This document shows, one piece after another, positions 47,994 to 56,373 of a stretch of DNA of 64,000 nt (positions are counted from its first letter, which is position 1; every line of letters begins with the position of its first letter). Position numbers and translations under genes: made by a program. The DNA is from Clostridium_I sp963725425. GTDB lineage: Bacteria > Bacillota > Clostridia > Clostridiales > Clostridiaceae. Location of the stretch: assembly GCA_963725425.1 (NCBI GenBank), contig CAVRYJ010000006.1:620001-684000 (forward strand). Direction: 5' to 3'. The notes below the pieces were generated by a model. The model had not been told where the DNA came from. It worked only from the letters and a program-made list of their open reading frames with translations, and did no database searches.

Positions 47994-49265
47994 ATGATGA
48001 GGCTTACTTACCCCATCTGTTGCGGGCTTGACGTCCACAAAAATGTTATCGTTGCAACCATCGTTACTACTGATAAAACTGGAATATCTAAGTATAATCA
48101 AAAATCTTTTTCTACAATCAACTCTGATATTCAAAAGTTTCACAATTGGCTAATTGAAAATGACTGCAAACATGTCTGTATGGAGTCCACTGGTAAGTAC
48201 TGGATTCCTATTTTTAATTACCTTGAAAGGGATATTGATGTATGTCTTACACACCCTAAATATGTCAAAGCCATTAAAGGTAAGAAAACAGATAAAAAAG
48301 ATTCTAAATGGATTGCTGATCTCTATAAGTTTGATTTGGTAAGAAGCTCCTTCATTCCACCAAAAGACTTTCGTCAACTTCGGGAATTAGCTCGTTATCG
48401 TTTCAAATTGGTTTGTATGAAGTCATCTGAAAAGAACCGCATCCAAAACTGTATGACTGTTTCAAATATTGGAATTGCCAATGTTCTGTCTGATCCCTTT
48501 GGCAAAACCGCTACTGAAATCATGACGTATCTTCTTACTAATACGTCTACGACTATTGACGACAAAGCTTTGCGTAAGCTTATTAAAAAAAGAGCTACTG
48601 CTAAATCTGATGAAATCATTGAAGCTATTAAAGGCTACAATATTGAAAGCGACCAAGCTAAAAAGTTAGATTTGGCCAGAAAACATCTAGAATATCTAGA
48701 TAATATGATTACACAAACCGAAGTGGAACTTTATGTTCGTATCAAACCATACTATAAATTTGTGGAATATATTTCCTCAATCCCTGGTATAACAGAACTT
48801 AGTGCCACAATTATTCTTGCAGAAATCGGTGTGAACATGAACATCTTTGATGATGCAAAACATCTTTGTTCTTGGTGTGGACTTTCACCTAGTAATAATG
48901 AATCCGCTGGCAAGAAAAAATCTGTCCGAATAGCAAAAGCAGGTGCTTATTTAAAACCAATGATGGTTCAATGTGCGCTTGCTGCAATTAAGAGCAAAAA
49001 ACAACCTTATTTTTCAATAAAATATGGACGAATTAAAAAGCGCCGTGGACACAAAAAAGCAATTATTGCTATTGCCAGAATGATGATGGTATCTATTTAC
49101 CACATAATTTGTGAGAAACAATCCTTTAATCCAAGAGATTATATTGAATTAATGAATCCAAATTTCAATCGGCCAAAAGTAACTTTAAATGATACTAATG
49201 TTTTTGCTTACCTTGAATCTCAAGGTTATGATACTTCTTTATTAGTTAAATGCAACGATAACTAA
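47994..49265 (+). CDS. IS110-family transposase (DEDD recombinase), copy B
   Basis: This protein is identical in all 423 residues to the copy at 24343-25614, with Asp13, Glu64, Asp100, Asp103 and Ser304. The ATG at 47994 follows AGGTGGTGAT. Its leader is the candidate bridge RNA, so RNA and recombinase may share regulation through the terminal T-run at 47969-47974. Confidence 0.95.
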   Translation: MMRLTYPICCGLDVHKNVIVATIVTTDKTGISKYNQKSFSTINSDIQKFHNWLIENDCKHVCMESTGKYWIPIFNYLERDIDVCLTHPKYVKAIKGKKTDKKDSKWIADLYKFDLVRSSFIPPKDFRQLRELARYRFKLVCMKSSEKNRIQNCMTVSNIGIANVLSDPFGKTATEIMTYLLTNTSTTIDDKALRKLIKKRATAKSDEIIEAIKGYNIESDQAKKLDLARKHLEYLDNMITQTEVELYVRIKPYYKFVEYISSIPGITELSATIILAEIGVNMNIFDDAKHLCSWCGLSPSNNESAGKKKSVRIAKAGAYLKPMMVQCALAAIKSKKQPYFSIKYGRIKKRRGHKKAIIAIARMMMVSIYHIICEKQSFNPRDYIELMNPNFNRPKVTLNDTNVFAYLESQGYDTSLLVKCNDN

Positions 49266-49285
49266 TACTAACTTGTTAATACTTC

Positions 49286-49309
49286 AAAAAAAGGTTCTTA
49301 CGAACCTTT
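49286..49309 (-). terminator. IS110 end terminator blocking read-in, copy B
   Basis: AAAGGTTC/GAACCTTT stem with a T-run on the minus strand. It faces transcription coming from the ABC importer operon toward the MBL-fold gene and would stop it inside the element. Confidence 0.75.
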
Positions 49310-49425
49310 AATTAAGGTCGCCTCAAATTCCACTTTATTTTTCACTCTTTCCTCCTGGTCTAAAATTCAATTATTAAGGGCATAAGTATCCATAGCAGGA
49401 TTCTCATGTCCTTATTTTAGATTTA

Positions 49426-50715
49426 TTACTTATTACTTAAATCTTGTTTTGCAGCCTTCTCCGCATCACTTAATCCATCACTTACGGATTTTTTTCCAAT
49501 TAGTACATCATTAAACACTGTGGATACATCTGTACGAAGTTTAGTATATCCATTCAAATGAGGATCACTGAAACCACTATTAAATTGTTCTTCGGCTGCT
49601 TTTTGGGAAGGATTTTTATCAATATAAGATTTCCATTCTGCTGACTTTAGTGCAGATTCCCTAACTGGCACATATCCTGTTTTTTCTGCCCACTCATCAG
49701 TTTCTTTATCTGAAGCTAAAAATTTACTAAAATCCCAAGCTGCGACTTTTTCCTCAGCTGTGGCACTCTTAAAGAGCACAATGTTTGTACCTTGGAAAGG
49801 TGAAGCAGCATTTACTCCCATAGGTAAAACTGCAGTAGACCATTTAAATTTACCCTTAACTGCTGAATCAACATAGGATACTCCTGCGGATGAACCTATA
49901 AACATTGCCACATCTCCACGACCAAATGGTGTTGAGATATAACTATCTTCTCCTGCAAGTCTTGCAGTTTTCTCAGTGACTAACATACTAGTTAAGAACT
50001 CAAGTGCATTTTTTCCCTGCTCTGAATTAAATTCAACTTGACCTTTGTCAGTAACGTAATCTCCCCCTGCTTGTTTCACATAAGTAGCAAAGTCTCCTGA
50101 AAGTGAATTTTCAAAGCCTAATCCTATTACTTTTTTACCATTTATGGTTGTTGTAGTTTCTTTAGCTACATCCTTCAATTCATCCCAAGTTTGTGGTACT
50201 TTAGCTGCAACTTTATCAAGATAATCCTCATTATAAACTAAAACCTCTGTACTTTTGTTAAATGGAATGCCATAAAACTTTTTGTTAAAAGTATTATCAT
50301 CCAAGAATGATTTTACTATATCATTTTTGTCACTTATTCCTATTTTTGAATCATTGTAGTATGGTGTTAAATCTTCTAAAAGATCACTACCAATATAGTC
50401 TGACATCCAATTTGAATAAGCCTGAGCCATTACTGGGGATGTTTTTGCCTTTGCAGCTGCCATAAGTTTTTGTGACAAGGTAGTGTAATCACCTTGTCCA
50501 ACAAGTTTGATTGTTATATTAGGATTTTTTCCATGGAAATCATCTGCCAGCTTTTGAAGTTCTTTTTCTGTAGGTCCTGTCATAGCATGCCAAAATTCTA
50601 TAGTAACAGGTTTATCTATTTTTACTTTTGATAGACTACTGCTTGGCGTACTGCTGTTGTCTGCTGTTTTGTTACCTACACATCCTGTCATTCCCAATAA
50701 TAAAATCGCTGTCAT
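49426..50715 (-). CDS. Extracellular solute-binding lipoprotein of an ABC importer
   Basis: This 429-residue family 1 binding protein has a lipobox LLLGMTGC and a mature start rich in serine. VTIEFWHAMTGPTEKELQKL and GQGDYTTLSQKLMAAAKA are close to UgpB-type glycerol-3-phosphate or oligosaccharide binders. The visible ATG at 50715 has GGAG nearby but leaves a signal peptide without basic residues. In the next frame upstream MEKFEIKRLIGVA would supply them if one base is missing at the TTTT run 50746-50749, so the true start is probably near 50752. It is the last gene of the importer operon. The ligand is not certain. Confidence 0.87.
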   Translation of the reverse strand: MTAILLLGMTGCVGNKTADNSSTPSSSLSKVKIDKPVTIEFWHAMTGPTEKELQKLADDFHGKNPNITIKLVGQGDYTTLSQKLMAAAKAKTSPVMAQAYSNWMSDYIGSDLLEDLTPYYNDSKIGISDKNDIVKSFLDDNTFNKKFYGIPFNKSTEVLVYNEDYLDKVAAKVPQTWDELKDVAKETTTTINGKKVIGLGFENSLSGDFATYVKQAGGDYVTDKGQVEFNSEQGKNALEFLTSMLVTEKTARLAGEDSYISTPFGRGDVAMFIGSSAGVSYVDSAVKGKFKWSTAVLPMGVNAASPFQGTNIVLFKSATAEEKVAAWDFSKFLASDKETDEWAEKTGYVPVRESALKSAEWKSYIDKNPSQKAAEEQFNSGFSDPHLNGYTKLRTDVSTVFNDVLIGKKSVSDGLSDAEKAAKQDLSNK

Positions 50716-50777
50716 TGCTACTCCAATTAATCTTTTGATTTCAAATTTTCCATCTCCCTAAACTTTTTTATAATATA

Positions 50778-51611
50778 TTAACCCTTTAAATTGGCATGAG
50801 AAACTCCCTCAATTATATGTTTTTGCATAAACAAAAATATAATTATCATCGGCAAAATAATAAATGTTGAAGCTGCCATTAACAATTGATAATCTGTGCC
50901 TGTATCCGTTACAAACGCTGTGAGTCCTACAGATAGAGTTCTCATTTCCTTTGAATTTGTGACTATAAGTGGCCACATGAAAGAATTCCAACTACCTATA
51001 GCTTTTATTATGGCTATAGTTATTATCATAGGTTTAGACATTGGAATTATTATATTAATTAGATAACCCAAATCTTTACTTCCATCTATTCTTGCGGCAT
51101 AGTAAAGTTCGTCACCTATTGTTGAAAAATATTGTTTGAACATAAATATTGAAAAAGCACTTGCTGTCCAAGGTATTATGAGTGCCTTATACGTATTTAT
51201 CCATCCAAGTTCTGTTAGGGTGACAAAGTTTGAAATTAAAAGTATTTCTCCAGGAATCATCATGGTTGCTAGCACTATTGCAAAAATAATTTTTTTACCA
51301 TAAAACTCTAACCTGTAGAAAGCATATGCTGCTAATATACTAGTTACAAGTTCTCCCATTGTACTTAAAACTGTTACAATAACACTATTTAGAAAATATC
51401 TTGCAAAAGGTGCGGCGTTCCAAGCCTCTGTAAAATTGCTCCATTTCCAGCTTGTTGGTATCCACATTGGTGGCATTTTTACAACCTCTGAGGCAGTCTT
51501 AAGTGATGTAGTAATCATCCAATAGAATGGAAGAATCATAATAATACTTCCTATTATCAAAAGCATATATAATATACAAGTGGATATACCTTTTTTAAAT
51601 TTTTTATTCAT
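50778..51611 (-). CDS. ABC sugar/glycerol-phosphate importer permease (MalG/UgpE-like)
   Basis: This 277-residue inner-membrane subunit has six helices and the ATPase-contact loop AARIDGSKDLGYLINIIIP in the C-terminal half. FYWMITTSLKTASEV at the N-terminus is typical of the MalG group. I start at the ATG at 51611, nine bases after AGGGG; a TTG three codons upstream overlaps the previous gene's stop. It forms the pore with the next permease. Confidence 0.92.
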   Translation of the reverse strand: MNKKFKKGISTCILYMLLIIGSIIMILPFYWMITTSLKTASEVVKMPPMWIPTSWKWSNFTEAWNAAPFARYFLNSVIVTVLSTMGELVTSILAAYAFYRLEFYGKKIIFAIVLATMMIPGEILLISNFVTLTELGWINTYKALIIPWTASAFSIFMFKQYFSTIGDELYYAARIDGSKDLGYLINIIIPMSKPMIITIAIIKAIGSWNSFMWPLIVTNSKEMRTLSVGLTAFVTDTGTDYQLLMAASTFIILPMIIIFLFMQKHIIEGVSHANLKG

Positions 51612-51616
51612 TCTTC

Positions 51617-52510
51617 TCAACCCCTATTCCTAGAATAATAAAATTGAAGTCCTGTAAAAATCATAATTACTAGGAACAATATAAAAGATGCAGCTGATGC
51701 CACTCCAAAGTTCCATTCCCCATAAAATTTTCTGAATATGTAGAATACAGCTGTTAATGCACTGTCAGATGGACCAGCCATGCCGCCTCCAGCATTAAAC
51801 AGTGCATATACTTCATCAAATATTTTGAAAGAACTTATTACAGAGACTATAGTTACAAAGAATGTGGTTGGTGATAAAAGAGGAATTATGATGTGCCATA
51901 CTCTCCTAAAATAGTGTGCACCATCAATTTGTGCCGCTAGCTCATATTGCTTATCAATGGTCTGAAGACCTGCTAGAAAAATGATAACATTATATCCAAT
52001 ATTTTTCCAAATTGCCAGTATTATTAATGCTATCATCGATATATCAGGATTATTGAGCCAAGATATAGGATGAATTCCAATAATGCCCAACAAATAATTA
52101 AGTACTCCATAATCTTTGTGATATATCCATCTCCATACTATGGACACAGCAACTAAGGAAGTAACGTATGGCATAAAAAAACATGTCCTAAATAGTGCTC
52201 CAAATCTAATCTTGCTGTTTAGCATAAGTGCTATTAGCATAGAGATAATGATTGAAATAGGCACAACTCCTACAACAAATATCATAGTATTTTTCATGGC
52301 ATGCCAAAAAGTTGGATCACTGAGCACTGTTTTATAATTGTTTATTCCATAGGAATATACCTTATCTTTAAAGTAATCATATTTGTCATAAAAACTCATC
52401 TCAAAAGATTTGATAAGTGGGTAAATCACAAATACACCTATTACAGACAGTGCAGGAATAAGATATAAATAAGCTTTAATGGAAGACTTTAAGGTTACTT
52501 TTTTATTCAT
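51617..52510 (-). CDS. ABC sugar/glycerol-phosphate importer permease (MalF/UgpA-like)
   Basis: This 297-residue, six-helix permease shows SIKAYLYLIPALSVIGVFVI at the start and the coupling loop EAAQIDGAHYFRRVWHIIIP. It has no large periplasmic loop, so it is the UgpA/LacF form rather than true MalF. The ATG at 52510 follows GGGAGG, one base past the ATPase gene's stop. It pairs with the MalG-like subunit to form the channel. Confidence 0.92.
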   Translation of the reverse strand: MNKKVTLKSSIKAYLYLIPALSVIGVFVIYPLIKSFEMSFYDKYDYFKDKVYSYGINNYKTVLSDPTFWHAMKNTMIFVVGVVPISIIISMLIALMLNSKIRFGALFRTCFFMPYVTSLVAVSIVWRWIYHKDYGVLNYLLGIIGIHPISWLNNPDISMIALIILAIWKNIGYNVIIFLAGLQTIDKQYELAAQIDGAHYFRRVWHIIIPLLSPTTFFVTIVSVISSFKIFDEVYALFNAGGGMAGPSDSALTAVFYIFRKFYGEWNFGVASAASFILFLVIMIFTGLQFYYSRNRG

Positions 52511-52511
52511 T

Positions 52512-53555
52512 TTATTCCTCCCTTAAAAATCTTATCAAAGTCTCAAACCATCCTTCTTTAGGTTCTGTTCTTTTCTGAGATTCTTCTTCAAACCAATGTA
52601 TATTTTTTTTATCTACTCCAATATTCACCTCATCATTTACTTGAATTTTGGAATCCTTGGAATCAAAAGCTACAATATTGTTGTCCTTAAACTCCATCTT
52701 AATAAGTTTATCTCTTCCAAGTCTTTCTATATAAGTAACTCTGCCTTTAATCACTGAATCTGCAGAATTAATATGTATATCTTCAGCTCTTATTCCAACA
52801 ACAAGTTTCTTCCCCTCTATTTCAGGTGCCTCTATAATATTTATTTTAGGATTGCCTATAAATTTAGCTACAAAAATATTTTCTGGTTGATTATATAATT
52901 TTTCCGGAGTTGAATACTGCTGGATTTTGCCCAGATTCATTACTATGATGTTATCTGATATACTCATAGCTTCCTCTTGATCATGAGTTACAAATATAGT
53001 AGTAACCCCAGTTTTTTTTTGAATTTGTCTTATTTCCTCTCTCATTTCAATCCGAAGCCTTGCATCAAGATTTGAAAGTGGCTCATCAAGTAGAAGAACT
53101 TTTGGTTTTTTCACAAGCGCCCTAGCTATTGCAACCCTTTGCTGCTGCCCTCCCGAAAGCTGCTTTGGTTTTCTATCAAGCATTTTTTCAATTTGAACAA
53201 TTTCAGCTATTTCTTTTGCCTTTTTCTTTGCTTCTTCTTTAGGTTCCTTTTTCATTTTTAAAGGAAACATTATATTTTTAAGCACTGTCATATGCGGATA
53301 AAGTGCATAATTTTGAAATACCATACCTATCTCTCTTGCATCTGGCTCTTTATCAGTTATACATTCATCTCCAAAAAAAATATTTCCCTTTGACGGTTTA
53401 TTAAGTCCAGCTATCATAAATAATGTTGTGGATTTTCCGCATCCACTTGGTCCAAGTAGTGTTACTAGTTCACCTGATTTTATAGTAAGACTAATATTGT
53501 CTACTGCAACAGTGTTACTATATTCCATAGAAATTTGTTTTAAAAGAATGTCCAA
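52512..53555 (-). CDS. ABC importer ATPase (MsmK/UgpC-like)
   Basis: The 347-residue ATPase has Walker A GPSGCGKST at 35-43, the Q-loop MVFQNYALYPH, the signature LSGGQQQRVAIARAL and Walker B KVLLLDEPLSNLD, with the H-loop in FVTHDQEEA. The C-terminal regulatory TOBE domain is shorter than in MalK. The start is a TTG at 53555 after GGGAGGG. It is the first gene of the importer operon ATPase-permease-permease-binding protein. Such ATPases can serve several importers. Confidence 0.94.
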   Translation of the reverse strand: MDILLKQISMEYSNTVAVDNISLTIKSGELVTLLGPSGCGKSTTLFMIAGLNKPSKGNIFFGDECITDKEPDAREIGMVFQNYALYPHMTVLKNIMFPLKMKKEPKEEAKKKAKEIAEIVQIEKMLDRKPKQLSGGQQQRVAIARALVKKPKVLLLDEPLSNLDARLRIEMREEIRQIQKKTGVTTIFVTHDQEEAMSISDNIIVMNLGKIQQYSTPEKLYNQPENIFVAKFIGNPKINIIEAPEIEGKKLVVGIRAEDIHINSADSVIKGRVTYIERLGRDKLIKMEFKDNNIVAFDSKDSKIQVNDEVNIGVDKKNIHWFEEESQKRTEPKEGWFETLIRFLREE

Positions 53556-53784
53556 ATTAACCCTCCCTATATTAAAATGTGTTAGTATAAATCAATTTTA
53601 TAATTCTTTGTGCAATGATTATATTTTACTAAACAAAAATTTGCTTTGGTTTAATTTTAAATTAAGTTCTTGTTAATTTTTTGGTTTATATGTTTATATT
53701 GTCTTATAATTCAATTTATGTATACACCATTTTAAACATAGTAAATAGATAATTCAAAAGTCCTTCATAATAGTTGAAAATGTT

Positions 53785-53829
53785 TAGGGATGCAGGTAGA
53801 TTTATACTTCAAATCTACCTGCATCCCTA
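53785..53829 (-). terminator. Terminator of the ABC-F gene
   Basis: A 19-bp perfect stem TAGGGATGCAGGTAGATTT with a 7-base loop overlaps the stop codon of the ABC-F gene. The T-tract after it is poor, but the stem is very stable. The 230 bp up to the importer ATPase start shows no gene. Confidence 0.75.
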
Positions 53830-55465
53830 TTTGATTTCTTTTAGCTTTGTCAAAATCTCTTTATATTCCTCATCTAATTTTGCAATGTCATCATTCCTAG
53901 AAGGCATTGAAAGCCTTCCTATAATTTCAGATAACTTATTTTCCAAAAGCATTTTTTCACCATTATAGCTATTGTTAATTTTTTTAGGTTTATTAATAAA
54001 ATCCAAGTACTTCTGGTAATTTCCTTTAAATAAGTTTATTCCATAATTTTCTATACATATTATATCTGTCGCAACTTTTTCTAAGAATTTCCTGTCGTGG
54101 GATACAAATAGAATTGTTCCACCATAATCCTTTAAAACTTCTTCTAATGCTTCAATTGAAAATAAATCCAGATAGTTAGTTGGTTCGTCAAGTATTAACA
54201 TATTGCTTCCCTTAAGAATTATCTTGGCAAAGGAAACCTTTACCCTTTCACCACCACTTAAAACTGAAACTTTTTTATAAACCTCTTCTCTTTTAAACAA
54301 AAGTCTTGACAATATAAGTCTTCCAAATTCTTCATTATAAGCTGAACTCTCCATGACATTATTAAGTATTGTTTTATTCTCATCTAAAATACTTAAATCC
54401 TGGCTAAAATAGCCTATTTTTAGTGCTTTTGAAATTTTGATTTGCTCCTCTCCTTCTAGTATCATTTTTATTAAAGTGGTTTTACCACAACCGTTGTCAC
54501 CTATTAAAGCTGTCCTTGTTCCACTGAATATATTAAATTCAGCGCTATTAAATATCATTCTTTTACCAAATGATTTATTAATATTTTCTCCATGAATAAT
54601 TATTTTACGAATGCACTTTATTTAATGCCTTAAAATCTATACTTGTTTTTTTCTCACTTTGAACTTTTTCTTTTACTTCCATATGATCTATTCTTGAATA
54701 TATAGACTTTTTGGCTTTTTCAAGTTTTCCTTTTGCCTTCTGATTGCCCATTTTGCGATGAAGTCTGGCCTCAGAATTTCCCATTCTCTTAGGGGTTTTT
54801 CTCATTGAAGAAGTTTTGTTTGAAATTTCTACCACTGTCTTTTCTAGCTTTTGTTTTTCCTTTGAATACTGCTCATATTCAAACTCTTTTCTCTCTATTT
54901 CCAGTTTCTTTTGCTCCACATAATCAGAGTAATTTCCATAATATAGTTTATATTGTCCATTTTCCATTTCAAGTATTTTATTGCAAACTCTATCCAAAAG
55001 TTCTCTATCATGTGAAACAATCATTACAGCTCCATTAAACGCTAAGAGCATTTTCTCAAATATTTTTATAGCGGAAATATCCAAATTTGATGTTGGCTCG
55101 TCTGCAAATAACATACTACTTCCTTCACTAAAAGCTTCAGCTATTTTAAACCTTGTCTTTTCTCCTCCGCTTAAATTATCCGTATCTTTATCTTTTAAAT
55201 TAAATTTTCCATACAACGCATTATTAAGAATAGCATGATTTGGTTCTTCAAGCTGCCTTATATATGAATATTCGCCGTAATGTTTTACATATCCCTCATC
55301 TTTAGCAAGCTTACTGCAAAGTATATTAAGTAAAGTGCTTTTGCCTGCCCCATTTACTCCGATTATTCCAATTCTATCCTCACTATAAACCTTTAAATTA
55401 CTTATATCTAAAATTAATCTATCTCCAAAATATTTTTTCAAATTATTTATTTCTAAATTTAGCAT
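53827..55465 (-). pseudogene. ABC-F ATPase, antibiotic-resistance type, frameshifted
   Basis: The repaired protein is about 546 residues, with two ABC domains and no membrane part. First domain: GVNGAGKST, LSGGEKTRFKIA and FADEPTSNLD. Second domain: GDNGCGKTT, LSGGERVKVSFAK and LILDEPTNYLD. ABC-F proteins of this size bind the ribosomal E site and dislodge antibiotics such as lincosamides, pleuromutilins and streptogramins A. The halves are joined by removing one base at 54607, restoring VHSKIIIHGENINKSFGKRM in the linker. The ATG at 55465 is preceded by a T8 run and GGAGGG that lies inside a hairpin. The leader strongly suggests drug-induced attenuation. Confidence 0.85.
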
Positions 55466-55780
55466 AAAAAAAATCCCTCCAATTATTGGAGAGGACTATA
55501 CACTGAAATACTTTTACAAGCGTCAATTAATTGGCTATTAATTAAGGCTAATCCAAAGCTAGCAATAAGAGATGATTCATTCCATACACCTAAATGCTAG
55601 TTTCAACTTATCCTACAACCTATTATATAAAAGTATGATGTAATCCTCTCAAGAACTTAATTTGTATCACAAATAAAAGCACATCAATATAATGCACATA
55701 CTTTTAAAATATTGTGATGTTAGTTGTTCTAAAAAAGATTACTTACGCATGGCACACATACCTTAGCCTTTCAAAATATT
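55466..55780 (-). promoter_or_regulatory. Attenuator-type leader of the ABC-F gene
   Basis: About 315 nt separate the promoter from the ABC-F start. The end is the short stem TCTCC/GGAGGGA followed by TTTTTTTT and then ATG, so the same hairpin hides the ribosome binding site and looks like a terminator. Several competing pairings (AATTAATTGACG, GCTAGC and others) lie between. A three-codon frame sits near the 5' end. This layout matches ribosome-sensing leaders of antibiotic-induced ABC-F genes. Confidence 0.6.
55739..55750 (-). CDS. Mini leader ORF (M-R-K-stop)
   Basis: ATGCGTAAGTAA lies about 30-40 nt after the likely transcription start, with AAGG ten bases upstream. A longer reading MCAMRK from 55759 has no spacing to that site. 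A ribosome stalled here by a drug could alter folding of the leader. The evidence is position and context only. Confidence 0.4.
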   Translation of the reverse strand: MRK

Positions 55781-55787
55781 TACTTGT

Positions 55788-55816
55788 ATTATATACCATT
55801 ATTATTTTTGAGTCAA
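55788..55816 (-). promoter_or_regulatory. Promoter of the ABC-F leader
   Basis: On the minus strand TTGACT (55811-55816) and TATAAT (55788-55793) are 17 bases apart, nearly the full consensus. Confidence 0.75.
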
Positions 55817-55838
55817 GATAGCTCTTATGGTAAAATTT

Positions 55839-55882
55839 AAAGGCTGTTGTAAAAATTATTTTAACAATTTTTATCAACAACC
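55839..55882. terminator. Terminator-like hairpin after the PTS operon
   Basis: An imperfect stem AAGGCTGTTGTAAAAATT / AATTTTTATCAACAACCTT lies between the PTS IIA gene and the ABC-F promoter. A second imperfect hairpin (GGAAATA/TATTTCC) follows the IIA stop at about 55945-55993. Confidence 0.5.
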
Positions 55883-55989
55883 TTTCTAATATTTGTATTG
55901 TAATTATTATATTTTAGAGTTAAAATTTATACTACACAGTATCTTTGGGAAATACCCTAAGGTAATTTAAAATTATTTAAGGATATTTC

Positions 55990-56346
55990 CTATTTTTTTA
56001 TTAGATCATTTACCTTTTTCTCTAATTCATACACTTTCTTATATAATTCTATCTCTCTTTTTATAAGATTTTTTTCAGATAGAGCTGTCATAAGCTGATC
56101 TTGCGCGTGTATTACTAGAAAATTAGGTGTTTCACTATCCATCTTCCCTTGAATTAGCATATTCTGATATTCGTGTCCATCATAAAATTCCTCATCTGCC
56201 TCATCTAGACACTTTTCTGCTAATTGAAAATTTCCTGCTTCAGCAGCATCTATGGCATCATATGCCTTTCCTCTTGCATTTCCACCATGGAGTACTAGAT
56301 TGAAAATTATTTTTTCTAAATCCATTTTGCTTTCTTCGCTCACCAT
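55990..56346 (-). CDS. PTS lactose/cellobiose-type EIIA
   Basis: This 118-residue all-helical phosphocarrier has the phosphorylated histidine at about residue 80 in FLVIHAQDQLMTA and the metal-binding aspartate region GNARGKAYDAIDAAE. It receives phosphate from HPr and passes it to EIIB. The ATG at 56346 follows GGGGGC at four bases; earlier in-frame ATGs have no site. It is the last gene of the PTS operon, 10-30 bp after the IIC gene. Confidence 0.94.
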   Translation of the reverse strand: MVSEESKMDLEKIIFNLVLHGGNARGKAYDAIDAAEAGNFQLAEKCLDEADEEFYDGHEYQNMLIQGKMDSETPNFLVIHAQDQLMTALSEKNLIKREIELYKKVYELEKKVNDLIKK

Positions 56347-56373
56347 TAAGCCCCCATTCATCAATGATATTTA

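Larger units (their letters stand above)
47695..49349 (+). mobile_element. IS110-family insertion sequence, copy B
   Basis: This 1655-bp element is the inverted twin of 24259-25913. It separates the Shine-Dalgarno CAGGAGG (minus strand, about 49351-49357) from the ATG of the MBL-fold gene. The two copies point their transposases outward and enclose about 21.8 kb, which could invert by homologous recombination. Confidence 0.92.
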
